Part shown: positions 36,190 through 44,257 of the stretch, piece after piece | How the letters are laid out: the number at the start of each line of letters is the position of its first letter | How positions within the stretch are numbered: the first letter of the stretch is position 1 | IMG/VR virus record: IMGVR_UViG_3300021356_000014 | Span: 1-64,000 of that record | DNA length: 64,000 bases | Reading direction: 5' to 3' (one strand) | Source of the DNA: a virus | Notes under the pieces: model-generated | Seen by the model: the letters and a program-made list of their open reading frames with translations, nothing else | Databases searched by the model: none | What the model was told of the DNA's origin: nothing | Made by a program: the position numbers and the translations under genes

Positions 36190-36470
36190 TAACTAGAGTA
36201 TTGCACGCATAGTTCGCTATGCTCGCTATGAACGCTCAGTTCGCTATGCCTGCTATGCTTGCCTTGCTCTAGTTGCGTTAAGCGTTATAGCGTTGCGTTT
36301 CTTGATGAAGCGTTGCGTTATAGCGTTGCGTTTAGGATGCGTTTAGGATGCGTTAACTAATTAATACTGAGGGGATTGTGATAGCGTTTAAGTTGCGTTT
36401 TATTGCGTGCAACTATAACGCAAAAAATATTTTATAAATTTTAGCGTTAGCGTATAGCGTTATTAAATTA
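36190..36470. repeat. degenerate word-repeat region (GCTATG and AGCGTTGCGTT)
   Basis: About 290 bp without a gene. The first part repeats TTCGCTATG, CTCGCTATG, CTGCTATGCTTGC; the second repeats AGCGTTGCGTT, TTAGGATGCGTT and TAGCGTT many times. The reverse complement of the second word is AACGCT, the same word that is dense inside several genes. Confidence 0.8.
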
Positions 36471-36476
36471 TTGACA

Positions 36477-37481
36477 ATGGTACACATTACAGCTAGTGTT
36501 GATGACACTATGTTCAAGAAGGATGGTTATTCATATGCTAAGAATACTTATGAGATATTTTATGAAGAGCCTTCTGGTGAAGACCCTAACTCTAATGCTT
36601 TATTGCGTATTGGTCTTAGGGATAAAATTAGTAAGGAAATTTTTGTTCCTGCAATTCCTATCAGTGAATATACTAGTGATGGTATAAATCCTATTGCGGA
36701 TTATGATACTTTGATGCAGTTATTTGCTACTCATTTAGGTTTTAATTTGGCAGGCTCGGCTGCCTTACAAACGGCTCAAGATGCGGCTACGGCTGCTTCC
36801 GCTGCGGATGTTAAGGCATTAGCAGCTCAGACAGGTTACTCTCATACGGGAGCATTTGCGGACAAACCCTTATCTAATAATTATGTATGGGAAGCAGGTG
36901 CGGGCATAAATTATACATCTGAAGATGTTAGTAATGGTACATGGAAGGTATTATCCTTGAGTAAATCAGTACATGATGCGGTGGATAATCCTTATTGGAC
37001 TACTCCGACCCCGACAGGTAATGTAGGTGTAGGCTTATTTCAAGGGGCTAACCTACCAAATGGTGTATTGACATTAGTAGATTATGAGTATTCTTATGAT
37101 TTGCAGTATCCTAGTTCTACAGGTACAGGCTATGAGGGTAGTACTGGTAGAATTAGATTAAATGATTGCGTTTATGGCGACCAATTAAGGGTGCGTTTTG
37201 ATTTTGAGATTATACCACAGATAGCCAATACTACTGTAGAGCCTGCTATTTGGTATAGCAATAGAGATGACTCAAATAATATCACATTCACATTTCCTCT
37301 AACAGCTCAACCTATTTTTTATGGTGGAGGAACTGTGGCAAATACATATCTTAACAGGGTAGAAATTTCTGCTTGGATTACTAGTAATGAAGATGTAAAT
37401 GCGCTTGCATTGCCAGCAATTAAGGCAGATAATCCTATAATAGTAAGACCTTTAGGTATATTAATAACAATTTTAAGATAA
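36477..37481 (+). CDS. virion appendage protein, 334 aa
   Basis: The N-terminal part has an Ala-rich linker (AATAASAADVKALAAQ) and tail-fibre-like GAFADKPLSNNYVWEAGAG, and the C-terminal 150 residues read as a beta-sandwich (GTGYEGSTGRIRLNDCVYGDQLRVRFDFEI). No signal peptide, unlike its three upstream neighbours. Probably a fibre or receptor-binding part. ATG at 36477 is preferred over the TTG six bases earlier. Confidence 0.55.
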   Translation: MVHITASVDDTMFKKDGYSYAKNTYEIFYEEPSGEDPNSNALLRIGLRDKISKEIFVPAIPISEYTSDGINPIADYDTLMQLFATHLGFNLAGSAALQTAQDAATAASAADVKALAAQTGYSHTGAFADKPLSNNYVWEAGAGINYTSEDVSNGTWKVLSLSKSVHDAVDNPYWTTPTPTGNVGVGLFQGANLPNGVLTLVDYEYSYDLQYPSSTGTGYEGSTGRIRLNDCVYGDQLRVRFDFEIIPQIANTTVEPAIWYSNRDDSNNITFTFPLTAQPIFYGGGTVANTYLNRVEISAWITSNEDVNALALPAIKADNPIIVRPLGILITILR

Positions 37482-37486
37482 CAGAA

Positions 37487-39082
37487 ATGGCTATAAAGAT
37501 TGTAAGAAATGAGGCAGGTAATTGTGTGACCTTTCAAGGGTCAAGTAATCCTGTTTATTGGAACTCCTGTTTATCAGGTGAAGTAGACCCTTCAAACCCA
37601 CAATTAATAAATATAAAAAATGATATAAGAAGTATTAATGAACAAAATACTATTTATGAGTTTTATAATATACCTTACACAGAATTTACTGACTCAGAGG
37701 GTAATAGTTTTGCAACACCTCAAGAGTGTGCGACTTATATAACTAATGAATGTAATGTATTAGGGAATACAGGACAACAAGTAGCATCCGATACAGATAC
37801 TTTTGATTTTTATTTAGATCAAAAGGATAATACTGTAATAATGAATACAGGTGATTACTTTCCTGTAAACACTATACAAGCAGTATTAGAATCATCTACT
37901 TTAAGCATAACATCTATAGTAGGTTCTAAAATTTACTATTCAAATATAAATTTAAGCAATGTTTCAATATTAGGTACAGAAATTACTGGAACTGATACAG
38001 AAAAGATAAACTCGCTAAACGCTCTATTTCAAAACACTGGAACATCAACAAGTAATATCCCTGCTATAACGAGTTCGTTGGCCATCTCTTTGACGCAGGG
38101 AGAAACATTGAATTATGAATTGATAGCTAACTTCGGAGTAGGCTATGAGTGGGATTTATCAAACGTTAGTGGTGTTACGACAGTAGAGGGGAATATACGT
38201 AAGTTAATAGGCGGTTCTTCATTAGCAGTTGGTACTTATAACATACCAGTTAAAGCGATCAATTATAATGGTCAGGATAGCCAAACTATTGTACTTACAG
38301 TTTCTACACCTCCTTTTTCTAATACTAAAAGTGTTAATTTATCAAACCAAGATTGGTTAGGTGCTAATGCAGCTTTATTAGATAGCACTTTAGGTAGGAC
38401 AAATAATGGTAGCGGCTCAGGAGATGCATGGACTATAGCTTTTTATTTCAAAGGAAGTAGCGACACAAGTAACGGACAGACTATTTTTTACTTTGGCGAT
38501 AATGACACAAATAATGGAGGTCATATGTATATACGTTATCAAGGAGGTAACAACCGTTTTCGATTTAGGTATGGATCGGATAACAACCACTTAAATTTTC
38601 ATTCGCCAGACAACTCAATATTAGATAACATTTGGTATCATATTATGATTGCATATGATGGAGGAACAACTGGTGCGAGTAGTGGAGATATTAACAGCTA
38701 TTACAGTAGATTCAGTATATTTATTGACGGAGTTGACGTTACATCAAATGGTAGCTGGTCGGAAAGTAATTATGGTTGGTCTAGTGGTATAGATGCTGAC
38801 AATATAAGAGTTGGTAGATATGGGTCATCACAATATATGCAAGGAGGTTGCAAGATAGACGAACTAGCAATTTGGGACAGCGATCAAAGCGCAAATGTTT
38901 CAGACATTTACAATAGCGGTGTTCCTTTTGATTTATCTACATTGACAACACAGCCAAAACATTGGTGGCGTATGGGGGATGGCGATACGTATCCCTATCT
39001 ACAAGACAACGGAACAGAAGCAAATTGCATATTTCAAATGTACAATATGACATCAGCAGATATTGTTAGTGATGTACCTTAA
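37487..39082 (+). CDS. lectin-like (LamG/ConA) virion protein, 531 aa
   Basis: N-terminal unknown domain, an Ig/cadherin-like segment around 195-275 (SLAISLTQGETLNYELIANFGVGYEWDLS ... YNIPVKAINYNGQDSQTIVLTV), then a concanavalin-like domain (about 280-510) with DAWTIAFYFKGS, NIWYHIMIAYDGG, FSIFIDGVDVTSNG, CKIDELAIWDSDQ and HWWRMGDGDTYPYLQDN, the classic LamG layout. Likely binds host glycans at adsorption. Five bases from the previous stop. No signal peptide. Confidence 0.7.
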   Translation: MAIKIVRNEAGNCVTFQGSSNPVYWNSCLSGEVDPSNPQLINIKNDIRSINEQNTIYEFYNIPYTEFTDSEGNSFATPQECATYITNECNVLGNTGQQVASDTDTFDFYLDQKDNTVIMNTGDYFPVNTIQAVLESSTLSITSIVGSKIYYSNINLSNVSILGTEITGTDTEKINSLNALFQNTGTSTSNIPAITSSLAISLTQGETLNYELIANFGVGYEWDLSNVSGVTTVEGNIRKLIGGSSLAVGTYNIPVKAINYNGQDSQTIVLTVSTPPFSNTKSVNLSNQDWLGANAALLDSTLGRTNNGSGSGDAWTIAFYFKGSSDTSNGQTIFYFGDNDTNNGGHMYIRYQGGNNRFRFRYGSDNNHLNFHSPDNSILDNIWYHIMIAYDGGTTGASSGDINSYYSRFSIFIDGVDVTSNGSWSESNYGWSSGIDADNIRVGRYGSSQYMQGGCKIDELAIWDSDQSANVSDIYNSGVPFDLSTLTTQPKHWWRMGDGDTYPYLQDNGTEANCIFQMYNMTSADIVSDVP

Positions 39083-39104
39083 ATATTTAGATGATAAATA
39101 TAAC

Positions 39105-39145
39105 AAACTATACGCATTCTTATAATACAAGGGCGTATAGTTTTT
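39105..39145 (+). terminator. intrinsic terminator after lectin-like gene
   Basis: AAACTATACGC pairs perfectly with GCGTATAGTTT across 17 nt, followed by TTTTGTATTTTTG. Confidence 0.75.
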
Positions 39146-39146
39146 G

Positions 39147-39154
39147 TATTTTTG
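39147..39154 (+). promoter_or_regulatory. -7 box TATTTTTG
   Basis: Perfect TAnnTTTG directly after the terminator and 15 nt before the 39169 gene. No TTG at -33, as with the box at 20483, so an activator may be needed. Confidence 0.4.
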
Positions 39155-39168
39155 TAAAAAGATAAGAA

Positions 39169-39417
39169 ATGACCTCTATATTATTTAAGTATATTCAGTC
39201 ACATCCTATATTAGTGAGTGCGTCATCTGCTACAACTGGGTACGTGTTATCTATTGTCGAAGTATCAGAGTTAGTAGCAGCAATTTTCAGAACTACTGGT
39301 GTTATATGTGCAGCTTTTTTATCTGCCTTAACACTAGTAGTATATTTTAATAACAATTTTTATTTTGTAAATAAGTTTCCATTTATAAAAGTTAAAAAAG
39401 ATGAAGAGAAAGTTTGA
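39169..39417 (+). CDS. small membrane protein, holin candidate, 82 aa
   Basis: Hydrophobic segments around residues 14-33 and 38-60 with a basic tail (KVKKDEEKV). Topology and size suit a class II holin. Its end overlaps the protease gene. It lies near the end of the late operon with another small membrane protein (40829-41017) two genes on. Confidence 0.55.
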   Translation: MTSILFKYIQSHPILVSASSATTGYVLSIVEVSELVAAIFRTTGVICAAFLSALTLVVYFNNNFYFVNKFPFIKVKKDEEKV

Positions 39418-40804
39418 TATTCAGTTGCCCGCACTTGCCCCCGAAAAGGTGTTTAGTTCGCTATCACAGATTGATGATTGGAATTACCAGTATGTAGGCA
39501 CAAAAAAATATACAAATAAGATTGATAATCGGTGTATTGTATTTGTGTTGGATACTGCGGGCGTATTCGATCATCCAGATTTGGTTGCAAATTCATATTC
39601 AAGATATGATAAGAACTTTAGTTCCTCAAATGTATCTGAGGACTTACAAGGGCATGGCACTCATTGCGCAGGAATTGTAGCGGCTTCCAACAATGAATTT
39701 GGGACAATCGGTATCAACTCTGATACTATTGTTGTAGCAATAAAGGTACTAAATGATTTTGGGAGTGGCTCGATGGATGATGTTGCTGAAGGTATTAGAT
39801 ATGTTGCTGACTTACAGTTAGATGATGCGCATAAAGGATTTAAGAAGATTATCAGCATGAGCTTAGGCTCATCTAGTGCTTCACCTAAAGTAGAATCAGC
39901 CTTGAAGTACGCAAAATCTAAAGGTGTTATCTCGTTTGCTGCTGCGGGCAATGCAGGCAAAGGCTCGCAAGATACGGTAGCTTATCCTGCTAAGTATGAT
40001 GGACTTTGTATTTCAGTTGCTAGTCTTGATAAAGGAGATAAATCTGCAAGCTATAGCTCGCAAGGAGATTCTGTTGATATTTCTACAGGAGGTAGCAGAA
40101 TCTACTCTACCTACAAAAATAAATCTTATGCTAGATTATCAGGAACCTCGATGGCTTGTCCCGCAGTTGCAGGCTTGGCTGCGTTAATTGTGTCATACTT
40201 CCCAGAAGTTACATGGAATCAGGTCTCAATGGAAACATTTTTGAAAGAGAATGCAAAGGATTTAGGTACGAAAGGTATTGACCCTATCTTTGGGGCAGGC
40301 TCAATTTTAGCGGATAACTATTTGAAGGAAGCCCCAAAAAATGACTTTAAGCCTTTACCTCAAAATCGCTATTCTCCTTTTGACCCTGCTGTAGGTATTA
40401 AAACAGTAAATGTGATTTTTGATGTGGAAACTTCGATCATGTCTAGGGAGATTGCAGTAAAAGAAGGTAATTATAAATTGCCTTTTGAGGACTTTAGAGG
40501 GCGTAAGGTAACTATTTCTATTGATTGTGATATAGATGTATCTCGAAATGCAAATTATAGCTTAGAGGTCATTAAAAACCTCTCTCAAGCGTATGCTAAT
40601 TTAGCTTCTGGTATTTATATTGGAGAGTTAGATGCAAAGATGTTAGCAGATTTTGAGGACTCCGATTATACTGTACATATATGTGATGGCTATTCTAGTT
40701 TTGTAGATATTGCATATAAAATATCTGATATTCTAAAAATGAACAAAGCAATCAAAATATTAGGTATCACCTTTGATTTTGATGATTTTGTAATAAATAT
40801 TTAA
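39401..40804 (+). CDS. subtilisin-like serine peptidase (S8), 467 aa
   Basis: Full catalytic set: Asp51 in VFVLDTAG, His85 in GHGTHCAG, oxyanion Asn184 in AAAGNAG and Ser250 in SGTSMACPA. C-terminal 150 residues form a separate domain (KTVNVIFDVETSIMSREIAVKEGNY...). No signal peptide or propeptide, so it acts in the cytoplasm or inside the virion. Possible roles are maturation of virion proteins, or a host-directed protease. S8 peptidases are uncommon in phage late operons. Confidence 0.9.
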   Translation: MKRKFDIQLPALAPEKVFSSLSQIDDWNYQYVGTKKYTNKIDNRCIVFVLDTAGVFDHPDLVANSYSRYDKNFSSSNVSEDLQGHGTHCAGIVAASNNEFGTIGINSDTIVVAIKVLNDFGSGSMDDVAEGIRYVADLQLDDAHKGFKKIISMSLGSSSASPKVESALKYAKSKGVISFAAAGNAGKGSQDTVAYPAKYDGLCISVASLDKGDKSASYSSQGDSVDISTGGSRIYSTYKNKSYARLSGTSMACPAVAGLAALIVSYFPEVTWNQVSMETFLKENAKDLGTKGIDPIFGAGSILADNYLKEAPKNDFKPLPQNRYSPFDPAVGIKTVNVIFDVETSIMSREIAVKEGNYKLPFEDFRGRKVTISIDCDIDVSRNANYSLEVIKNLSQAYANLASGIYIGELDAKMLADFEDSDYTVHICDGYSSFVDIAYKISDILKMNKAIKILGITFDFDDFVINI

Positions 40805-40828
40805 TTTTTTAACTTAAAATACGATAGA

Positions 40829-41017
40829 ATGAAATTTTTGCAAAAAGATCGTAACACAACAATTTTTGGTGTACTGGGTTTTGTATCGCTCTTAGCTGAG
40901 CAAATTGCATTTTTATTTGATGATGTAGCATCTACTAATCCAGACTACGGAATGCTAGTCTCTGCCTTGTTTGTACTTCTAGGATTTGCTTCGGCTAAGG
41001 ATAATAGTGCTGAATAA
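40829..41017 (+). CDS. small membrane protein (holin-like or virion), 62 aa
   Basis: Pattern KFLQKDRNTTIFGVLGFVSLLAEQIAFLFDD ... MLVSALFVLLGFASAKDNSAE: two hydrophobic segments ending with a charged tail with AKDNS, a short family common in tailed phages near lysis genes. Last gene of the late operon, before the 15-bp terminator stem. Confidence 0.6.
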   Translation: MKFLQKDRNTTIFGVLGFVSLLAEQIAFLFDDVASTNPDYGMLVSALFVLLGFASAKDNSAE

Positions 41018-41022
41018 TTAGA

Positions 41023-41055
41023 AAGAGGATTGCCCGCATTGCGGGCAATCCTCTT
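41023..41055. terminator. bidirectional terminator, 15-bp perfect stem
   Basis: AAGAGGATTGCCCGC and GCGGGCAATCCTCTT with loop ATT, flanked by A-rich and T-rich ends on both sides. It closes the late operon (+) and the methylase array (-). The stem contains the recurring word TTGCCCGCA. Confidence 0.9.
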
Positions 41056-41074
41056 ATTTTAGTATCGACATATG

Positions 41075-41091
41075 TCTGATATTACTTGTTA
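41075..41091 (-). other. array-end motif, copy A (TAACAAGTAATATCAGA)
   Basis: On the minus strand, 24 nt past the methyltransferase stop, the string TAACAAGTAATATCAGA (then CATATG) matches TAACAAGGTATATCAGA at 50291 and 50933 and TAACAGGGTATATCAGA at 61487. In all four places it ends a block of small genes and is followed by a strong hairpin. Confidence 0.7.
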
Positions 41092-41115
41092 GCTGCAAGT
41101 GCTACATAAGCGCAT

Positions 41116-41919
41116 TTAATCAGCTTTATGCGTATCATCCGTAAAAGAAAAAAGCCCACGCTCTTTTGCCTTTTCAAGGCAATTTGGGTTAATATCACAA
41201 CCAATAAAGTTTCGCTTCAAATCTTTGCATACTTCTGCTGTTGTAAAGCTACCACTATAAAAATCTGCTACTAAATCACCTTCATTGCTACTTGCTTTTA
41301 TTATTCGTTCAATTAATTTTATCGGCTTATTTGTTGCATAAGCGATTCTGCCATATCTTGTAGAAAAGTTGTCTAGTATAAAACAGTCTGTATAATATCC
41401 AAGAGTATACTCTCCAATATTATCAAATTCATATTTCAAATTTGGGTCATATCCTCTACTTTTATCAATATATACTTTATTTTCTCTTGGGTTTTCAAAG
41501 TTATAGTTATTTGTTTTTGTGTAAAATAAAATACAATCGTGCTTTTTACTAAATTCTTTTCTACTAGCACCTCCTGTTTTGTATCCCCAAACTATCTCAT
41601 TCCTAAAGTTTTTATACCCAAAAACATCATCCATAATACACCTTATCCAATGGTTTATTCGCGTATCCATCTGCAAATAAATACTGCCTGTTGGCTTTAG
41701 TATTCGGTACATTTCTTTAATGCGAGGTATGTAATGCTCTTCAATTATATCACGTTTAGGTTTTAAGTCTTGGTAGTCTTTAAACTTTCTACCAGTACCA
41801 TAAAGTATATCACAATAAATTAAATCTACTGTATTGTCTTGCATTTCTGCCATTAATTCAAGGTTGTCACAAATTCTCATATCTAAAAATTGCCCTCCCT
41901 CTTTTTCTTTTACTATCAT
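41116..41919 (-). CDS. DNA adenine/cytosine N-methyltransferase, beta-class, 267 aa
   Basis: Catalytic motif IV as CDILYGTG (36-43; the DPPY position reads DILY, as in several phage enzymes) comes before the SAM-binding motif DFYSGSFTT (219-227), which is the beta-class order. TRIAYATNKPIKLIERII follows the usual pre-motif I helix. It methylates an exocyclic amino group at an unknown site, with no cognate restriction enzyme seen. Last gene of the minus-strand cassette array. Base composition is less AT-rich than the neighbouring late genes. Confidence 0.8.
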   Translation of the reverse strand: MIVKEKEGGQFLDMRICDNLELMAEMQDNTVDLIYCDILYGTGRKFKDYQDLKPKRDIIEEHYIPRIKEMYRILKPTGSIYLQMDTRINHWIRCIMDDVFGYKNFRNEIVWGYKTGGASRKEFSKKHDCILFYTKTNNYNFENPRENKVYIDKSRGYDPNLKYEFDNIGEYTLGYYTDCFILDNFSTRYGRIAYATNKPIKLIERIIKASSNEGDLVADFYSGSFTTAEVCKDLKRNFIGCDINPNCLEKAKERGLFSFTDDTHKAD

Positions 41920-41961
41920 TCGTTTTTCAATTAAAGTTTGTACTAAATAAGCCGCACCAGT

Positions 41962-42016
41962 CAGCTAACACGGTATAAAAAGCATTAAAACGCCTTTTTA
42001 TACCCAACCGTTAGCT
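41962..42016 (-). other. attC-like site B
   Basis: Minus-strand order: AGCTAACGG containing the MT-A70 gene stop codon TAA, then GGTATAAAAAG / CTTTTTATACC (perfect 11-bp arm), then CGTGTTAGCTG. This is the R''-L''...L'-R' layout of integron attC sites. Confidence 0.7.
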
Positions 42017-42541
42017 GTAATATTGGCTTAGGTCAATGCTATTTTCAGCTTCGTTACCCCAAGTATGCCAACCCTGCTTCTCCTCTCTACAAAACATTTC
42101 CAGTCTGGCAGCACTTGGATACCACTCTTTTATTAAGTTTCGTATAAAGTCAGGCTTTTTACTGTGCTTGCCTCGTTTCTCTTCCATTACACTACTTATT
42201 CTCATTGTGCTTGGCGGTGGGCTAAACTTACCTTTTTTAGCAACCATAAGTAGTTCGTGCTGCCCTCTAAACCAATACCCCATACCAATCATCTTTTTAT
42301 CCCAAATACCGTGTGTTACATACTTAAACCCCCATGCTTCTATTACCTTCATTGCTTCGGGTAGTTTTGGAGCAGTAGCCCACATATACAACACAGCATT
42401 TTCGTTTGTCATATTCTTTACAGGCAAGTTGCAAATATCATCAATAGTCATTGTGGGGTATTGGTTTTCCACGTCTCTGCTTTTACTTTTACTAAAGTCA
42501 TATCGCCACGCAGGGTCGGCATAAATTACATCATATTTCAT
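42011..42541 (-). CDS. MT-A70 family N6-adenine methyltransferase, 176 aa
   Basis: DPAWRYDF motif (9-16) is the catalytic DPPW of the MT-A70 family, followed by NAVLYMWATAPKLPEAM, GMGYWFRGQHELLMVAKKG (89-107), and KPDFIRNLIKEWYPSAARLEMFCR (129-152), all family features. It methylates adenine N6 in DNA or possibly RNA. Its stop codon lies in an attC-like site. Stands second in the minus-strand cassette array. Confidence 0.9.
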   Translation of the reverse strand: MKYDVIYADPAWRYDFSKSKSRDVENQYPTMTIDDICNLPVKNMTNENAVLYMWATAPKLPEAMKVIEAWGFKYVTHGIWDKKMIGMGYWFRGQHELLMVAKKGKFSPPPSTMRISSVMEEKRGKHSKKPDFIRNLIKEWYPSAARLEMFCREEKQGWHTWGNEAENSIDLSQYYS

Positions 42542-42571
42542 AAGTCTGTGCTTCTAAGTCGCCAATACATA

Positions 42572-42669
42572 CAGCTAACAATGTGTATAAGTAATGGCAC
42601 GTTAAAATTTGTGGCATAATTCAAATGGTCGGTGTATGTGCCACTACTCATACACTCGTCCGTTATCGG
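42572..42669 (-). other. attC-like site C
   Basis: Minus-strand order: CCGATAACGG, arm GTGTATGAGTAGTGGCAC (42655-42638), an unpaired loop region, arm GTGCCATTACTTATACAC (42600-42583; 16 of 18 Watson-Crick, two G-T), then GTTAGCTG (42579-42572). Right after the 42670-42891 stop codon. The longest stem among the attC-like sites here. Confidence 0.75.
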
Positions 42670-42891
42670 TCATTTCCTTTCGGCACTAACTGCTTTTCTA
42701 ACTTCTCCAAGCAAAGCACCACTTCTATCTAATACTTCATCACACATCTTTGCAATACATACAGAGTTATCAGGGTATAACTCTACAAGTCTTTCAAATA
42801 TCTTTTCTGGTGAAGACATCGGAAACGAACTGATAACAACACCTATATTTAATGCCTCGTTTTGTGGTAAATTTGAATTTTCATTTTTCAT
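42670..42891 (-). CDS. small hypothetical cassette protein, 73 aa
   Basis: MKNENSNLPQNEALNIGVVISSFPMSSPEKIF..., ending DRSGALLGEVRKAVSAERK. Helical and charged; no recognised domain. Its stop codon is followed at once by an attC-like hairpin, so it is organised as a single-gene cassette. Confidence 0.55.
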   Translation of the reverse strand: MKNENSNLPQNEALNIGVVISSFPMSSPEKIFERLVELYPDNSVCIAKMCDEVLDRSGALLGEVRKAVSAERK

Positions 42892-42933
42892 TTTTAAAGT
42901 ATTTAAGTTTATAAATATTCGTGTTCATTGGAA

Positions 42934-42949
42934 CATAGCCAAACCGTTA
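42934..42949 (-). other. half attC-like site D (TAACGGTTTGGCTATG)
   Basis: Just past the DUF3310 stop on the minus strand. The same 16 bases occur at the start of the attC-like site G (61142-61157). I find no matching GTTAGC half before the next gene, so this site is truncated or decayed. Confidence 0.5.
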
Positions 42950-42953
42950 CCAA

Positions 42954-43319
42954 CTATTCATAAGCCTCAATATAATATTGTAATATCTTCTTGAAAATCT
43001 CAATCTGATTGATGTCAGTGGTATTGATAGCTATCCAAAATTTGTAGATAAGGTTTATATCATCCCTAGACTCCATTTCATTTATTTTGACAAAGCCTAG
43101 TATCGGATAGAAGCTGCGTTTGTCCTTAAAATTTGGAGTTAACGCACTAGCGTAGTGTAAGGATTTCTCTAAATCCTGCTTCCCATTTTTATTTCTATGC
43201 CTAATTAAATACTTAAAGATATTGCCTTCTTCAAATGACAGACCGTTATCTTTAATAAAAACGATGGGCTGATATTGCATTTGGTAATGGTTGCCTCCTA
43301 TTTGAGTGGTAGTATCCAT
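42954..43319 (-). CDS. DUF3310 protein (phage nucleotide-kinase-like), 121 aa
   Basis: GGNHYQMQYQPIVFIKDNGLSFEEGNIFKYLIRHRNKNGKQDLEKSLHYASAL over residues 8-62 carries the DUF3310 core (GGnHY, L-F-GN-iKYl-R---KNG-qDL-Ka--Y). Family members are common phage proteins of unproven function, sometimes fused to nucleotide metabolism domains. Driven by the conserved early-type promoter at 43344-43374, with start codon 18 nt after the predicted transcript start. Confidence 0.75.
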   Translation of the reverse strand: MDTTTQIGGNHYQMQYQPIVFIKDNGLSFEEGNIFKYLIRHRNKNGKQDLEKSLHYASALTPNFKDKRSFYPILGFVKINEMESRDDINLIYKFWIAINTTDINQIEIFKKILQYYIEAYE

Positions 43320-43336
43320 TTTATTTAGTTTTTTGA

Positions 43337-43393
43337 TTCGAGTGTAAGATAATAGTTTATTTTGGAATATGCAAGAGATAAATAAAAAAAAAT
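43337..43393 (-). promoter_or_regulatory. early-type promoter, copy a
   Basis: TTG (43374-43372), N20, TATCTTAC (43351-43344), with flanks shared with 1397-1453. Drives the DUF3310-to-methylase array. Confidence 0.75.
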
Positions 43394-43420
43394 ATTGACC
43401 GCACTTGCGGGCAATATTTT
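43389..43420 (-). terminator. terminator after resolvase-like gene
   Basis: AAAATATTGaCCGCA pairs with TGCGGgCAATATTTT across CT, followed on the minus strand by a run of Ts. It carries the TTGCGGGCAA word again. Confidence 0.75.
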
Positions 43421-43444
43421 ACAAGAAACAACAACTATATAAAA

Positions 43445-44008
43445 TCAACTTATGTTTTTGGCATCTATCAAGTTATAAAATGATTTGTAAACCTTTGAAG
43501 TTAGATCAGTAGACTTAACCCCTAGCTTTTCATCATCCTCATATATAATATGATACTTCTGTGAGAACTTTTCTAGGTCGTTTATTGAGTTTTTAGGAAT
43601 GAAAACAATAAACAAGAGGGCTTCGCCTAATCTATTTTCTCTCACCCATAATAGCCCTACTTGTTTATTTACTGATGAAGCTCTCTCTGCATCTCTTTGG
43701 CACTGCTGCCAAAATCTCTCAACTTGCGCTAATATCTTTTTTATCTTACCCTCTGCTTCATCATAATGTCTTCGTAACCCTAAGTCTTTATAGTGCTTAA
43801 CCTCTATTTGAAAGGGAAACTTATCTCTAAATTCTGCATTAGTGCAGACAACATCACCACATATTAAAGGCTGTATAGTTTTTGATACGTACCTTAGGCC
43901 GCCTGATGCGGGCACTCTAACAAACTCTTCACCAGTCCACTCCTCTAATATTGAACAGACTTTTCTTTCTGCATTTTGGCCTTTTGTTCTACTATTTCTT
44001 CTCTGCAT
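43445..44008 (-). CDS. PD-(D/E)XK nuclease, Holliday-junction-resolvase-like, 187 aa
   Basis: KGQNAERKVCSILEEWTGEEFVRVPASGG at the front, then GDVV (51-54, Asp52) and FQIEVKHYKD with E69-V-K71: the metal-binding pattern of archaeal Hjc/VRR-NUC-type nucleases. It would cut branched DNA intermediates made during replication and recombination. Transcribed by the perfect promoter at 44139-44169, divergent from the replication operon. Confidence 0.7.
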   Translation of the reverse strand: MQRRNSRTKGQNAERKVCSILEEWTGEEFVRVPASGGLRYVSKTIQPLICGDVVCTNAEFRDKFPFQIEVKHYKDLGLRRHYDEAEGKIKKILAQVERFWQQCQRDAERASSVNKQVGLLWVRENRLGEALLFIVFIPKNSINDLEKFSQKYHIIYEDDEKLGVKSTDLTSKVYKSFYNLIDAKNIS

Positions 44009-44138
44009 AGAAAAATGTTACACCTCAATGGATACTCAGAATACTAAGATTTAAAAGTGCGGTATTAGGTATCTTAGAGATGTAACAGTTATCTAACCAT
44101 ATTCGCCACTCTGACCAACGTACCATAACCTTTCAAGA

Positions 44139-44169
44139 CAAATATAAGCTATTTTCTACCTCTTGTCAA
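44139..44169 (-). promoter_or_regulatory. perfect Bacteroidetes promoter (minus strand)
   Basis: TTG (44169-44167), exactly 20 nt, TATATTTG (44146-44139). Predicted start about 44132, giving a 120-nt leader before the resolvase-like gene. Confidence 0.85.
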
Positions 44170-44257
44170 GTTTTAGGCCAAGTTTTTTTAATTTTTTTTT
44201 ATTTTCATGGTGAAAAATAAAAAATATGTTAAAATATGTTAAAATTTTTAAATGGCC

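Noticed and set aside
36471-36476. TTG start for the 334-aa appendage protein
   Set aside because: An ATG follows two codons later and TTG starts are rare here.
42036-42524. Plus-strand 162-aa frame opposite MT-A70
   Set aside because: It is the complement of the clear MT-A70 gene and has no protein features of its own.
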